Assembly (NCBI GenBank): GCA_030710605.1
Contig: CP092865.1
Location: 139,957,505 to 140,021,504, forward strand
Reading direction: 5' to 3'
Length of the DNA: 64,000 nt
Origin: Cordylochernes scorpioides
Lineage: Eukaryota; Arthropoda; Arachnida; Pseudoscorpiones; Chernetidae
Within the stretch, counting starts at the first letter, position 1. Every line of letters begins with the position of its first letter. Both the position numbers and the translations under genes were made by a program. Below, piece after piece: positions 42,601 through 54,224 of this stretch. The notes below the pieces were generated by a model. It did no database searches. It saw nothing but the letters and a program-made list of their open reading frames with translations, and was not told where the DNA came from.

Positions 42601-44830
42601 GCAGAGATGTTGGGATCAGGGCAGATGATATATTGAGATCAGAGCAATGGAGATGTTGGGATTAGAACAGCTGAGATGTTGGGATCAGAATAGCGGAGAT
42701 GTTGGGATCAGGGCATTGGAGATTTTGGGATCAGAACAGCGGAGATGTTGGGATCAAAACAGTGGAGATGTTGGGATCAGAACAGTGGAGATGTTGGGAT
42801 CAGGACAGTGGGAATGTTGGGATCAGGACAGTGGGAATGTTGGGATCAGAACAGTGGAGATTTTGGGATCAGAGCAATGGGGATGTTGGGATCAGGACAC
42901 AGAAGATGTTGGGATCAGAGCAATAGAGATGTTGGGATCAGGACAGTGGAGGTGTTGGGATCAGGACAGCGGAGGGATCAGAGCAAAGGAGATGTTGGGA
43001 TCAGAGCAAAGGAGATGTTGGGATCAGGACAAAGAGATGTTGGGATCAGAGCAAAGGAGATGTTGGGATCAGGACAAAGAGATGTTGGGATCAGAGCAAT
43101 GGGGATGTTGGGATCAGGACAAAGGAGATATTGGGATCAGGACAAAGGGATGTTGGTATCAGGACAAAGGAGATGTTGGGATCAGGACAAAGGAGATGTT
43201 GGAATTAGGACAAAGAGATGTTGGGATCAGGACAAAGGAGATTTTGGGATCAGGACAACGGAGATGTTGGGATCAGAGCAATGGGGATGTTGGGATCAGA
43301 GCAATGGAGATGTTGGGATCAGGACAAAGGAGATGTTGGGATCAGGACAACGGAGATGTTGGGATCAGGACAGCGGAGATGTTGGGATCAGAGCAAAGGA
43401 GATGTTGGGATCAGGACAAGGAGATGTTGGAATTAGGACAAAGAGATGTTGGGATCAGGACAAAGGAGATTTTGGGATCAGGACTACGGAGATGTTGGGA
43501 TCAGAGCAATGGGGATGTTGGGATCAGAGCAATGGAGATGTTGGGATCAGGACAAAGGAGATGTTGGGATCAGGACAACGGAGATGTTGGGATCAGGACA
43601 GCGGAGATGTTGGGATCAGAGCAAAGGAGATGTTGGGATCAGGACAAGGAGATGTTGGAATTAGGACAAAGAGATGTTGGGATCAGGACAAAGGAGATTT
43701 TGGGATCAGGACAACGGAGATGTTGGGATCAGAGCAATGGGGATGTTGGGATCAGAGCAATGGAGATGTTGGGATCAGGACAAAGGAGATGTTGGGATCA
43801 GGACAACGGAGATGTTGGGATCAGGACAGCGGAGATGTTGGGATCAGAGCAATGGGGATGTTGGAATCAGGACAGTGGAGATGTTGGGATCAGGACAGCG
43901 GAGATGTTGGGATCAGGACAGCGGAGATGTTGGGATCAGGACAGCTTAGATGTTAGGATTAAGACAGCGAAGATGTTGGAATTAAGACAGCGGAGATGTT
44001 GGGATCAGGACAGCGGAGATGTTGGGATCAGAACAGCGGAGATGTTGGGATTAATACAGCGGAGATGTTGGGATCAGGACAGCGGAGATGTTGGGATCAG
44101 GACAACAGAGATGTTGTGATCAGAGCAAAAAGAGATGTTGGGATCAGAGCAAAGGAGATGTTGGGATCAGAACAGCAGAAATGTTGGGATCAGGACATCG
44201 GAGATGTTGGGATCAAGACAGTGGGAATGTTGGGATCAGAACAGCGGAGATGTTGGGATCAGGACAGCGTAGATGTTAGGATTAAGACAGCGGAGATGTT
44301 GGGATTAAGACAGCGGAGATGTTGGGATTAATACAGCGGAGATGTTGGGATCAGGACAGCGGAGATGTTGGGATCAGGACAACCGAGATGTTGGGATCAG
44401 GACAACCGAGATGTTGGGATCAGGACAACCGAGATGTTGGCATCAGGACAACCGAGATGTTGGCATCAGGACAACCGAGATGTTGGGATCAGGACAAAGG
44501 AGATGTTGGGATCAGGACAGCGGGAATGTTGGGATCAAGGCAGTGGAGATGTTGGGATCAGGGCAGTGGAGATGTTGGGATCAGGACAGCGGAGATGTTG
44601 GGATCAGGACAGTGGGAATGTTGGGATCGGGGCATTGGAGATGTTGGGATCAGGACAGTGGGAATGTTGGGATCAGGGCATTGGAGATGTTGGGATCAGG
44701 ACAGTGGGAATGTTGGGATCAGGGCATTGGAGATTTTGGGATCAGGACAGTGGGAATGTTGGGATCAGGGCATTGGAGATGTTGGGATCAGGACAGTGGG
44801 AATGTTGGGATCAGGACATTGGAGATGTAA
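42600..44830. repeat. 23-bp minisatellite, about 95 copies, with 228-bp higher-order unit
   Basis: The unit is GATGTTGGGATCAGGACA followed by a variable GCGGA, AAGGA, ACGGA or GTGGA. Because 23 is not a multiple of 3, a stop-free unit is open in all three frames, and each frame reads the same 23-residue peptide cycle (for example MLGSGQRRCWDQD). Frames of up to 490 codons therefore result with no coding meaning. A 228-bp block recurs at 43,218, 43,446 and 43,674 with nearly identical variant order, including a shortened GTTGGAATTAGGACAAA unit, which shows recent block duplication. The right edge degrades at about 44,830. Confidence 0.92.
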
Positions 44831-46279
44831 GAAAAAGCGGTAGAGGTGTTGGGGGATCAGGGACTTAAATTGAATGAGGTGTTGAGATCAGATTTCGTGA
44901 GAGCGTTGTTTACATTTGGCGAGAAATATAACAAAGTGAAATTATACCACCTTAGAATTTCTTGGATGGAAGTACAACCGCAACTTCTTAGAAAGTTTCA
45001 ATAGTGGACAGTCCGAGAATACAGTTGAAGGCGACTTCCAAAGCTTGGTTTAAGATACATTAACCATTCAGTTTACCAATCTTCGCCAAAGAGAAAATTT
45101 CCCAGTAGTGAGTAAGCGGTTAAAATACTGCGTCGGCATTTTTAACAATTGTGGCATTGGCAGTTGTTCCCCATTTGTAGCAGATGGTCTGGTTAGTAAT
45201 CCTTCTGTTGGCGGGAAGCTGGCTTGAATGTGAGACGATCGTTGTTTCAGAAGCTTTGAAAAAAATCATGTCGTTGATTGTTGATCTCTCCATGCCACAG
45301 TACCTGATTGTTGATTCTTAGCTGGTTAAAGAATCAATACAGCTTTTTTTAGAGTGCTGCATAGTTATTAGAAGCAAAGCGCCACGTCAAATAACTTACA
45401 ATATTAGTTATAGACACACAATCCTCTGATACACATATTAATGATAACATAACTACTTTAGTACTTCATAACTATGTGTGGGGGCCGAGAGACTTCCTTC
45501 CAACATGCTGGGATGACGGACCACGCCGTCGGCAAACATACAAGCGGGGGCCATGAAATAGGAGATGACCACCGCTACGGCGGATCGACGGAACTCAATG
45601 AGAACCCAATAGACATTCTAGGGTGTTGTCCTTTTGTCTTCCTCTAAAAATGTAGCCAATAAGTAATACCAATAAAACACTAACTTTGAAATACTTTCTG
45701 GGCCATCGCTGGACTCTCAATTGGACACACTACAAGTGCAATTCTCAACCTTTAACCTCAAACCACATTATTGACTGTATTATCTTATCCATTGATGAGC
45801 TCTACTCATCTCCAGAAGACACCATCAATCATGTTATCTGTGATAAATTTAAAATAATAATTTTAAAAGGAAAAATATATGTCTACATCAACCAATTTTT
45901 TATTTAGTAGAGTGACAGCGAATCATTGAAACGTCGAAAACTAAATAAAAAAAATTGATTAGCCATATATTTTTTCCAAACAAACTTCTAACCAACAAAT
46001 GATTTTAAAAAATATTGAAAGGTTGAATACTTTATGAAATAACGTGTTGTGTCATTAAAAACCGTTCAGAGGAGATTAATTGAATCGCCGAATGTCGTGG
46101 TCCATTTGGACGAGGAAAGCGAAGAACACGGCTGATTCCACACTAGCCTGTTCAGTGATTCGCTAACCATGACGTATGCACAAAGGAACGTGTGGCCATT
46201 GGACATGTGTCGGACCAGGAGGCTGTTGTTGGGTGCTGCGCTGCCTGGAGTATAGGAGCTCCATCTATTATTTCTTTCT
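44831..46279. other. No gene seen
   Basis: Short frames only. 45,475-45,690 begins TGTGTGGGGGCCGAGAG and includes CCAATAAAACAC, which is LTR-like, but it has no partner copy in the window. Confidence 0.4.
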
Positions 46280-46350
46280 GTGGTGAATCTGTATAAGACC
46301 GCTGGTCTTAATAAAGCTTTGTGTGTGTGTGTTTGTGTTGTGTCATTAAA
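46280..46350 (+). repeat. LINE 3'-tail copy with hairpin
   Basis: GTGAATCTGTAT, hairpin AAGACC-GCT-GGTCTT (46,295-46,309), AATAAAGCTTTGTGTGTGTG. Same architecture as the other LINE tails with a different stem sequence. Confidence 0.65.
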
Positions 46351-46756
46351 AAAAAAAAAAAGACATTTCTATATATTTATTTTCAAATATTTTATTAACT
46401 CTCTATATATGTATATATCTTATTTTTTTTCCTCAACAATATATATTTTAAACATTTTCATAAAATGACTTTAAAGCACACGCGCAAAAATATATATAGA
46501 TTAAAAATTTATATATCACATAAATAATTATAAAATATGACAATATATATTTTAATTTTTTAGCAAGCACAGTAATGAACACAATAATGTGTAGAATATA
46601 TATTTTAAATAATATATTTTTTAAGTTTCTAGGCACAAAGTAACATATTTTATATATAACATTAGAAATTTTTGATACTTTCATATTTTCAAAACAAAAA
46701 TGATAAAGAGATTTTAAAAATGAATTTCGCTTCTTTTATTTAAATATATTTTATAT
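46351..46756. other. Very AT-rich DNA, no gene seen
   Basis: Dominated by A/T runs and ATATAT tracts; open frames here are composition artefacts. Confidence 0.5.
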
Positions 46757-46925
46757 TTAAATAAAAAGGCATATATTGGATCAAAATATCATTTATTTTC
46801 ACCAGTATTTCAGTTGGCTGAACGCCAACCTTTATCAAGGTATTATAACATTTTAATGTGTGTTAACAACAAACTCAGCGCCACATAACGTCAATATATG
46901 CCTTTTTATTTAAAGATTTATTTAT
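46757..46925. repeat. Second copy of AGTTGGC/GCCAACT hairpin repeat
   Basis: GGCATATATTGGATCAAAAT, CAGTTGGCTGAACGCCAACC, TTTATCAAGGTATTATAACA match the left arm of 41,672-41,910. Most of the inverted partner is lost; only a short end (ATATATGCCTTTTTATTTAA) remains. Confidence 0.6.
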
Positions 46926-47485
46926 GGATTGTTCTATTTTCAAAACAATATTTTTGTATGTGCATTAAAAATATTTTATTATATAACACATTATATTATA
47001 AGGAGTGACCCACATATTTATTGAGATTTATAAAAATATGATAAAACTTCTCATAGATTTTGTTTTATATTTTATAATTCAGAGCTATATTTTCCTGCCA
47101 ATAAAATGTTTTATTGCCTTGTTATCACATTTGAATTATAAACGACTTTTTCCCTTTCATACACACACAAAAACTGGATTAATTAATTTATTCATTGAAC
47201 GTTTAAAGCCAGAAGATATAGGAAGAAAGATTGATTATTATTAACTTCTTCGTTTTAATATATTATCATTGCTATAATTAGAAGAAACATTTCATATAAA
47301 AAGTAGAGTAACATTTTAATGATCCTTTTATACAACTCACTCATCTATTCTATTATAGAATGGTGTTTTAATTATTCTATAACATTATAATTTATGAAAA
47401 AAAATATTTTGGGCGGAATCACGATACCAAAAATAAGTGTTGGAAATCTTTGCGGCTTAGGGCGGAATTGATCAAAACAAGTGAA
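46926..47485. other. No gene seen
   Basis: AT-rich. A frame at 47,005-47,244 (79 codons) encodes a hydrophobic segment followed by YKRLFPFHTHTKTGLINLFI, but nothing ties it to a family. Confidence 0.4.
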
Positions 47486-47790
47486 TAGAAATCTATTTAA
47501 GTTGTAGACTTATCAACATTAATAAAAGGTTTATAGTCCTTGACGTTTCGACGACCCACTATATCGCCCTTTTAAAAAAATATAGAAAATTTATTAGTAA
47601 AATATTGCTTTTTGCCAAGTAATTCTCCAGTAAAAATATATAGGAAGAATAGCTCGACAAAGAAGAGAATATTTCACTAATAAGCTTTCCAACTTTTTAA
47701 AAAGGACGATAGTCAGTCGTAGAAACATCAAGGACAATAAAATTTTAAAAAGATTGATAAAGTCTACAACTTGAATTGATCGAAATCCAA
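47486..47790. repeat. Inverted pair with degenerate hammerhead-like 3' boxes
   Basis: Arms at about 47,490-47,575 and 47,690-47,790 are diverged inverted copies. Outward they read GTCGAAACGTCAAGGACTAT (minus) and CGTAGAAACATCAAGGACAA (plus), then a region ending AAGTCTACAACTTGAAT. GAAACGTC matches the 3' half of the hammerhead cores at 2-3.6 kb. The CTGANGA half is not recognisable. Confidence 0.5.
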
Positions 47791-48505
47791 GCTATAATTA
47801 TAATATTCTATTTAATAAATCTCAGTCCAATGAAAGAGTTAGAAGATTAAATCTTAAAAAGGTGTTTGTAATGTCTCTCTCTCTCTCTGATTTTATAGGA
47901 TATCAATAAATATCATTTCGATCTAAAGTCCAATAGGCCTCATAAACAACTAAAATACATTACAGAAGCCATTTTAAATTTTTTATCATAGATGAATACT
48001 ACTAAATTCACAACATGGGACATATTATAGCGAATTTTGCATAGCTTATTTAAAGATGTGCTAATAAATAGGAAATTTAAATTTTTCATACAAGAGTGAC
48101 ATTTTCTTTCTAATTTTTTAAATTCACATTATCTTAAAAAAAAAAGGATGCATAATGTTTGATATCGAGAGAATGGGTCACTCCATTAATAATATTTTAA
48201 ATATTTATATTTGTTCTGAATAAAAATGCCAATATTGGTCCTATATATATTTATTTATAAAACATTATTCTAAAAAAGATTCATTGAAGAACACACAAAT
48301 ATGTTAACATGACCATCAATAAGGTAAGGTATATATATGATATTTTGACCTATATATTTATAAAAGTTTACATTAAATTTATTAATATTCTCTTTTTTTG
48401 CTAAAGATGATCCCTTAGATTTTCTCTACTCCAAGTTGTCTTCTCAAATTTCTCCCCAAGATTTGTCACGGAGAAGTCACTCTCACCATCCTCAGGGGCA
48501 ACAGA
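47791..48505. other. No gene seen
   Basis: AT-rich with a short TCTC run near 47,877 and scattered ATATAT. No motif was recognised. Confidence 0.4.
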
Positions 48506-49115
48506 TATGTTCTTGCAGATCTTGCTCTTTGGCATTCTGAAACGGATCCCAATTTGTCCTTCACTGTTTTGAAGAACCACCGACAGTGGATCACCTTCTA
48601 TTCAGTGATCCAGTTTTCCTAAGTCACAGAATTCAGACAGAATTACTACTTCGACTGGTTAGGCTAAATTCTTCATCGTTGGCCTATATCCCAGACTCTC
48701 TGCAACCCTCATCATCCTCAGAGGCATCAGATATGTTCTTGCAGATCTTGCTCTTTGGCATTCTGAAACGGATCCCAATTTGTCCTTCACTGTTTTGAAG
48801 AACCACCGACAGTGGATCACCTTCTATTCAGTGATCCAGTTTTCCTAAGTCACAGAATTCAGACAGAATTACTACTTCGACTGGCTAGGCTAAATTCTTC
48901 ATCGTTGGCCTATCTCACAGACTCTCTGTAACCAGATCTTGCTCTTTGGCATTCTGAAACGGATCCCAATTTTCTCTCACTGTTTTGGATAACCACAGAC
49001 AGTGGTGAATCACCTTCTTTTCAGTGGTCCAGTTTTCCTAAGTCACAGAATTCAGACAGCATTACTACTTCGATTGGTTCAGCTCAATCCTCCATCATTA
49101 GCTTGTCTCCCAGAC
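48481..49115. repeat. Three-copy tandem duplication, ~227 and ~190 bp
   Basis: CAGATCTTGCTCTTTGGCAT, GAAACGGATCCCAATT and TCCAGTTTTCCTAAGTCACA recur in order, starting at about 48,511, 48,738 and 48,933. Copies 1 and 2 are nearly identical; copy 3 is diverged and lacks the segment containing CATCATCCTCAGAGGCATC. A 70-codon frame spans a junction and is not a convincing gene. The parent sequence is unknown. Confidence 0.7.
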
Positions 49116-49464
49116 TCTCTGAAAGCAAAAAACCTTTTGATCAACTGGTTCAGTTCTAAAACCCGACATGACTAGAAGTTTATACTAGACTGCTGGACAG
49201 CCCGGCTAGTTAGTATTCGACGTTCTTTGAGCCTGAATTATATCTATTACTCAGTTTGGGGAGATAAAAGATAAATATATAGATTTCAGAATAGCTTTTG
49301 AGTCAATTGGAGATAGATTGAATTTATAAACAGTAAAGAAAGCGTACCTGGATCTATGCGAAAAAAAAGAACAAAGAATAATAATAAAAATTATTGCTCG
49401 CACTTTCGTAGTTAACAAAATATATTTTAGATTTCAATAGAAAATAGAATAGTTATTTAACCAA
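49116..49464. other. No gene seen
   Basis: AT-rich linker; nothing recognised. Confidence 0.4.
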
Positions 49465-49578
49465 TACTGGAAAAATTAAAAATCAACGATTAGTTGATAT
49501 TTATTCAGAAAGATGGCGCAAGCCATCAGCAACTTTTAGTTGCACGATCAGGAGATGCCTTTTTCTTAATTTATCCGC
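49465..49578 (+). repeat. Dispersed repeat with consecutive short hairpins, copy 2
   Basis: It can fold as three successive hairpins: CAAC-GATTA-GTTG, GATGGC-GCAA-GCCATC with a GNRA-type GCAA loop, and GCAAC-TTTTA-GTTGC. It then reads CACGATCAGGAGATGCC. The copy at 480-592 keeps the order and the loops. The structure suggests a structured RNA end of a retroelement or a small ribozyme-like repeat; identity is unknown. Confidence 0.55.
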
Positions 49579-51535
49579 CTGATCCCAGAACAATTTCACA
49601 AAATAGATTTTGTTGTGAAATATGAAGACGATATTTCAATATTTCAAAATCAGATTATATATATTTATAATATGTAAAAACAACATATTTAAGAGCATAA
49701 ATTAGTGACTATATATCGTGGGTGGGATAATATAATAAAATGAAATATAATTTCACAAATTGTGATAAAATTTGATCATGAAAATATATGAAATCACGGC
49801 ATATTTTGAATAAATTAAAAGTTCTTTGAAAATATATATTTAAAATTTCATCTTTGGATATAATAGAAGAAGAGATATCTATATATAAGATGCAAAATAA
49901 TCTCCATGTATTCACATTTAAAACCTATATTAAATATTTGAATCAAATTATATGAAAACTACTTTTGAAAAAGCATAAACATTTATCAGAAAAAAAGTAA
50001 ATATACGTAAAATTTATTTTTGAAATTTTAAGCCGCTTTAAATACTTTTATATAAACTATCTCTCTTGCTATTTGAATTTATTAATTATATCATAAGATA
50101 TGTAGATAATTTTACTGTATTTTAAATATCAAAAATATTTTATTAATTTTTCAAGAAGCAAGTATAAAAACGCATAGCATTAAATTTCATAGATTTACAT
50201 TTTAAAATTCTTTAATATATTAAATATTCCTATCCTTTCTTTTTTAAAAATAGGAAATAATATGATATGCATGAAAATCGCTTGCTATAAATTTAATTAA
50301 TAAACAAATTATAAAATTACAGTGCATGTAAAAAAAAAAGAAAAACGCCATAATATAGTACTAGATTAGATATAAACTAGGCATAGTTCTAGAGAGTAAT
50401 TGAAAGTTAGTTTTCTAACATTGTTTAAAAATATATTTGAAATTTTCTGCAAAATTAGAGGAAGGAAAAATGATGACTATGAAGAAAGAAAATGCCTCTA
50501 ATTATAGCAACAGATTAGATTTTGATAAAAACTAGGACGTTGGAATGTTTTGGTTTAAGCATTTTCTCTATGAAGTCTTGAGGAAGCCATTTGTTCAACA
50601 AGGTTTAACCGAAGATATAATTTAGGAAGAACTCAAGAAATATAAAATGACAAACGAATTACAAAAATATTTGAACTAACACGAATAGCATAAGATATGG
50701 CCTTATACGAAGAGCATTGGACTTACTCTAACACGAAGAGCATGGCTTAACTCTACACGAAGAGAAGAATCCCATATACGAACAGAAAAGGTCTGCCTTA
50801 CACGAAGAGTGTAAGACATGGCAGCAAGTTTCTTGGAGAATGTTATAGGAAAATCAATATGAAAAGATTATTCTAATATGAAGCATATCAAATAGAGCTA
50901 AACGTTTTTTTCGGGGGAAGAATTATATGGAAGTGTATCTACTTAAGACAGAGATCGGCAACATTTTGAGTCAGAAGAGTCAAAAATTACAATTTACAAA
51001 ATTTCAAAATTTTTAAAGAGCCACACAATTTTTCTTGCCAACAATAAATAGTACTCGCATAAATAATATTTGTGTATGGAACTATATAAAGAGCTTCACA
51101 TCCAAAGAACCGCAGTTTGCCGACCACTGACCTAAGCCAATGTGATAGAAAAGACTTTGTTAAAGGTTTTCATCAAAATTACATTTACAAAAACATACGT
51201 TTATGTTCAAAACTTGATTTCTAATTATTTATGTGTATTTAGATTTGATCAAGTTATTAAATAAAAGTTATAGACCTAAATAAATAGCCAATAGTCAGAG
51301 TGGATTTCTGCAAAATACAAGAAATAGTAAGATATTGAAGCAATAATCTATTCCTGTAGTTTTTGTGATTTTGTCTCCTGATTATATGCACCATGAAAGA
51401 AACAGGATATAATGCCGAAGGAAAAAAAATAATTCGAAGAAATGGAAAGTGAACATGCCAAAATGTTATGGGTGGTGAAACACGAAAATGCTTAAGATCT
51501 TGACTCAAATGTCTCAAATTTCAGTCCGATTTTTT
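49579..51535. other. AT-rich DNA, no gene seen
   Basis: At 50,670-50,815 there are five or six imperfect repeats of (T)ACACGAAGAG(C)AT, 25-40 bp apart. At 50,955-51,130 the phrases AAAGAGCCACACAATTTTTC and AAGAACCGCAGTTTGCCGAC resemble a hAT-type MITE end, though unpaired. Otherwise nothing is recognisable. Confidence 0.4.
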
Positions 51536-51850
51536 TTAGCAAAAAAAGTTTAAATTGTCCATAATTTTAATTGTAATATTTCAAGCAGCAAAAGTTGAAA
51601 TTGTCCATAATTTTATTGTCAATATTTATAGCAACAAAGGTTAAAATTGTCCATAATTTTAATGCCAATATTTCTAGTTGAAATTGTCCATAATTTTAAT
51701 GGTAATATTTGTAGCAACAAAAGTTAAAGCAGGCCATATTTTCAGCTTGAATCTTTACAGCTGCAAAAGCTGAAATCGTCTAAATTTTAGTCATAAAAGT
51801 TGAAATACCTCAAACTTCTATCTCAAATCTTTCCATCTACAATGTTTAAA
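51536..51850. repeat. Degenerate ~57-bp tandem repeat
   Basis: AAAGTTGAAATTGTCCATAA-TTTTAAT-TAATATTT-AGCAGC recurs about five times with increasing divergence to the right. No coding or structural signal. Confidence 0.6.
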
Positions 51851-52540
51851 ATTGGAATTTAAGAAATTCATATGGCTATAACAAGAACTATAAACCTCTG
51901 ATATTTATATTTAAATATACCTTTCTATACCTTTAAGAGAAAAATTCTCAATTCTAAACACTTTAAATAACGTAAAAAATTGATTCAAATGAAATTATTA
52001 AACATTTTCAACTATATTCAAGGATTTAATATCCTGAATAAGGAATCATTTATAAATAACAGCTTTAAAACATTTTGATTTTTGCGCTTTTGTGGATAAC
52101 TGTTTTAAAGATATATTAGTACCTAAGAAAACACAAACATGAAAATCTTAATATGTCAACTAACATTTTAACAATATATGATTATAAATAATCTACAGAA
52201 TATATATTAAGTAAATGCGATAAAACACACATACATAATGGAACAATGTGAATTCAAATATTTAAAATCTCAGAGAATTATAGGTGGAACATTTTTATAA
52301 ATACATGGTAACGCTACTTTCTTAAAAATCTAAAGTTAATGAATTTGTAAAAATTGGGATAATTCTAGTTAATCATTTTTAGCTAAAAGATGTTTTATGG
52401 ATCATATATGCTCTAACAAAATTTGATAGATGAATAAATAATGAACATTTTCTTACTATTCAAAGGTAAAAAAACTGGAAGAACACAAAAAAATATTACA
52501 AATATTTTAAAAATCCTTTCTTAATAGTGATATAAAAGTG
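51851..52540. other. Downstream flank of the SPTLC2-like gene
   Basis: On the gene's strand this is the 3' flank. There is no poly(A) tract and no AATAAA close to the stop, so neither a retrogene tail nor a clear 3' end is visible. Confidence 0.4.
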
Positions 52541-52543
52541 GTG

Positions 52544-54064
52544 TTAATGTGGAACATAATCTTTAGGCCAAGGATGGCTGGAATACTTGATGGAGAGCTT
52601 GTCTCCGATCTGGTCGATCGCAGCTAGGGCAGTGTCCAGCATCTCCCGAGTGTGGCCAGCGGATAGACAGAACCGCGCGCGGAATCCAAGCAGAGAAGTC
52701 GCTGGAAACCCGACAACCACAGTTGCTACCTTTCGTGCCATCAATTCCTTGAAGAAAGCAGAAATCTTGCAAGGAATATAAAGCATCAACGGTACTACAG
52801 GTGAATCAATATTGCCGTATATAATGAAGCCCATCTGTTTCAGACGAGTACGGAAATACCTGACATTGCTAGCTAAGCGACGAATTCGATCAATCCCATC
52901 AGTTGTTCCATCTTTTCCTGAAATGACATCGATGACTTCAATGATTTTCCTGGCGATGGGAGGTGCCATGGAGGTGCCATAGCTGAAGCTGTGCGAGTTG
53001 GCGCGGATGTGGTTAATGAGCTTCTTGCTGCCTGCGATGTAACCGCCACAGGATCCGAAACTCTTGGTGAAGGTCCCCATAAGAACATCGATGTCCTTCG
53101 GGTCGCATCCATAGTAGTCCACTATTCCTCTCCCGGTAGGACCCATAGCTCCGATACTGTGAGCCTCATCGAGGTAGAGATAAGTTTTGTATTTCTTCTT
53201 GAGAGCGATTAGAGATGGCAAGTCAACGATAGACCCCTCCATGCTGTAAATACCTTCCACCATTATGATGATCTTCTTCCATGCTCTTCCAGTACGCGGC
53301 TGTCCTGCAATGATGGACTCTCGTATAATCTTCTCAAGACTTTTGACGTTGTTATGTTTGAAGATCTTGATAGTCGCTCCGCTAAGACGGCATCCCAGAA
53401 TTAGAGAAGCGTGGTTGAGTTCATCACTGATGATCAGGCTGCCTTTGCCCACCATGGAGGGGATGTTGGTGGAGTTGGTAGCGAAACCCATCCCGAAGAC
53501 AACGCAGTCTTCCACACCGAGGAATTCTGCCATGCTCTTTTCGAGATCTAGTTGAAGTTGATGGGTACCCAACTCATGACGAGTGGAGCAGATCCCAACG
53601 GCATTATTCTCAACGGATTCAGCCATCTGATCAGACCCGGCCTCAGCGAAGCCCAGATAGTTGTAGGAGCCCATGTTGATGGCATCGATGATATTGCCGG
53701 TGAGCTCGTAGGTCCAGTTGCCGTCATGTGAGACCCGCTCGAGCAGCTGGATCATTGCCCCCGGGATCCCCTGGAACGGCGAGTGGAAGCAATCGCTCAT
53801 GCGGCGGTAGACGTTCCGCACGTAGAAGCTCTCGAAGTTGAGAAGAAGTGGCGGATAACCCTTGCGGTTGGGCTCGGAGCCTCCAGGCGGGTGCTTGATC
53901 CCGAGCCGGATCAGCAGCTCGCTGAGATGACCGAAGACGATGAAGAAGCCGAAGCTGATATAGGTGAAGATCAGCATGAGGAAGGGGGTTGGCTCGATCT
54001 CCATACGCCGGGGATCCCGCTGCCGACAGCAGCCGTTGGTCTGCGCACCCCCGCTGGCACTCAT
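52544..54064 (-). CDS. SPTLC2: Serine palmitoyltransferase subunit 2 (SPTLC2-like), uninterrupted
   Basis: SPTLC2 carries the catalytic pyridoxal-phosphate lysine of the SPTLC1/SPTLC2 complex in the ER membrane. That complex joins serine and palmitoyl-CoA to start sphingolipid synthesis. The 506-residue product has one hydrophobic segment at about 26-47 (PTPFLMLIFTYISFGFF), fitting a single ER anchor. The aminotransferase fold shows INMGSYNYLGFA (130-140), SDELNHAS with H218, YLDEAHSIG with D299 and H302, and GTFTKSFG with the Schiff-base lysine K334. VVVGFPAT and RARFCLSA follow near the C-terminus. ATG 54,064 is chosen because a stop (TGA) lies a few codons upstream in frame. Human SPTLC2 is about 560 residues, the difference being mostly a shorter N-terminus. 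The whole CDS is one exon, whereas vertebrate orthologues are split into many. The N-terminal third is much GC-richer than its surroundings. Function looks intact. Confidence 0.93.
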   Translation of the reverse strand: MSASGGAQTNGCCRQRDPRRMEIEPTPFLMLIFTYISFGFFIVFGHLSELLIRLGIKHPPGGSEPNRKGYPPLLLNFESFYVRNVYRRMSDCFHSPFQGIPGAMIQLLERVSHDGNWTYELTGNIIDAINMGSYNYLGFAEAGSDQMAESVENNAVGICSTRHELGTHQLQLDLEKSMAEFLGVEDCVVFGMGFATNSTNIPSMVGKGSLIISDELNHASLILGCRLSGATIKIFKHNNVKSLEKIIRESIIAGQPRTGRAWKKIIIMVEGIYSMEGSIVDLPSLIALKKKYKTYLYLDEAHSIGAMGPTGRGIVDYYGCDPKDIDVLMGTFTKSFGSCGGYIAGSKKLINHIRANSHSFSYGTSMAPPIARKIIEVIDVISGKDGTTDGIDRIRRLASNVRYFRTRLKQMGFIIYGNIDSPVVPLMLYIPCKISAFFKELMARKVATVVVGFPATSLLGFRARFCLSAGHTREMLDTALAAIDQIGDKLSIKYSSHPWPKDYVPH

Positions 54065-54224
54065 AGCGGCGGTCCTGCATCACACCAAATACCTCTCAGC
54101 ATTACATATCTACACAGCATCACTCACACTAGTACTAGAGTAATACATCAACAAGCGCTTATACAAAATAAATTTGCATATATGACTTCTCCGTTTAAAG
54201 CATTCTCTCCAAAAATAAACAAAT
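54065..54224 (-). other. Upstream flank of the SPTLC2-like gene
   Basis: On the gene's strand, TGTGATGCAG lies 14 bases before the ATG and could be a 3' splice site for a non-coding first exon, though the pyrimidine tract is poor. No TATA box or other promoter element stands out. Confidence 0.3.

Noticed and set aside
42647-44119. 490-codon frame in the 23-bp minisatellite
   Set aside because: All three frames are open with the same cyclic peptide; this is expected from a stop-free 23-bp repeat.
45475-45690. Possible solo LTR (TGTGTGGGGG... AATAAAAC)
   Set aside because: No second copy, target duplication or clear end; cannot be supported from one window.
50955-51130. hAT-like MITE (GAGCCACACAATTTT... 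GAACCGCAGTTTGCCGACC)
   Set aside because: The two ends do not form convincing inverted repeats and no 8-bp duplication is visible.
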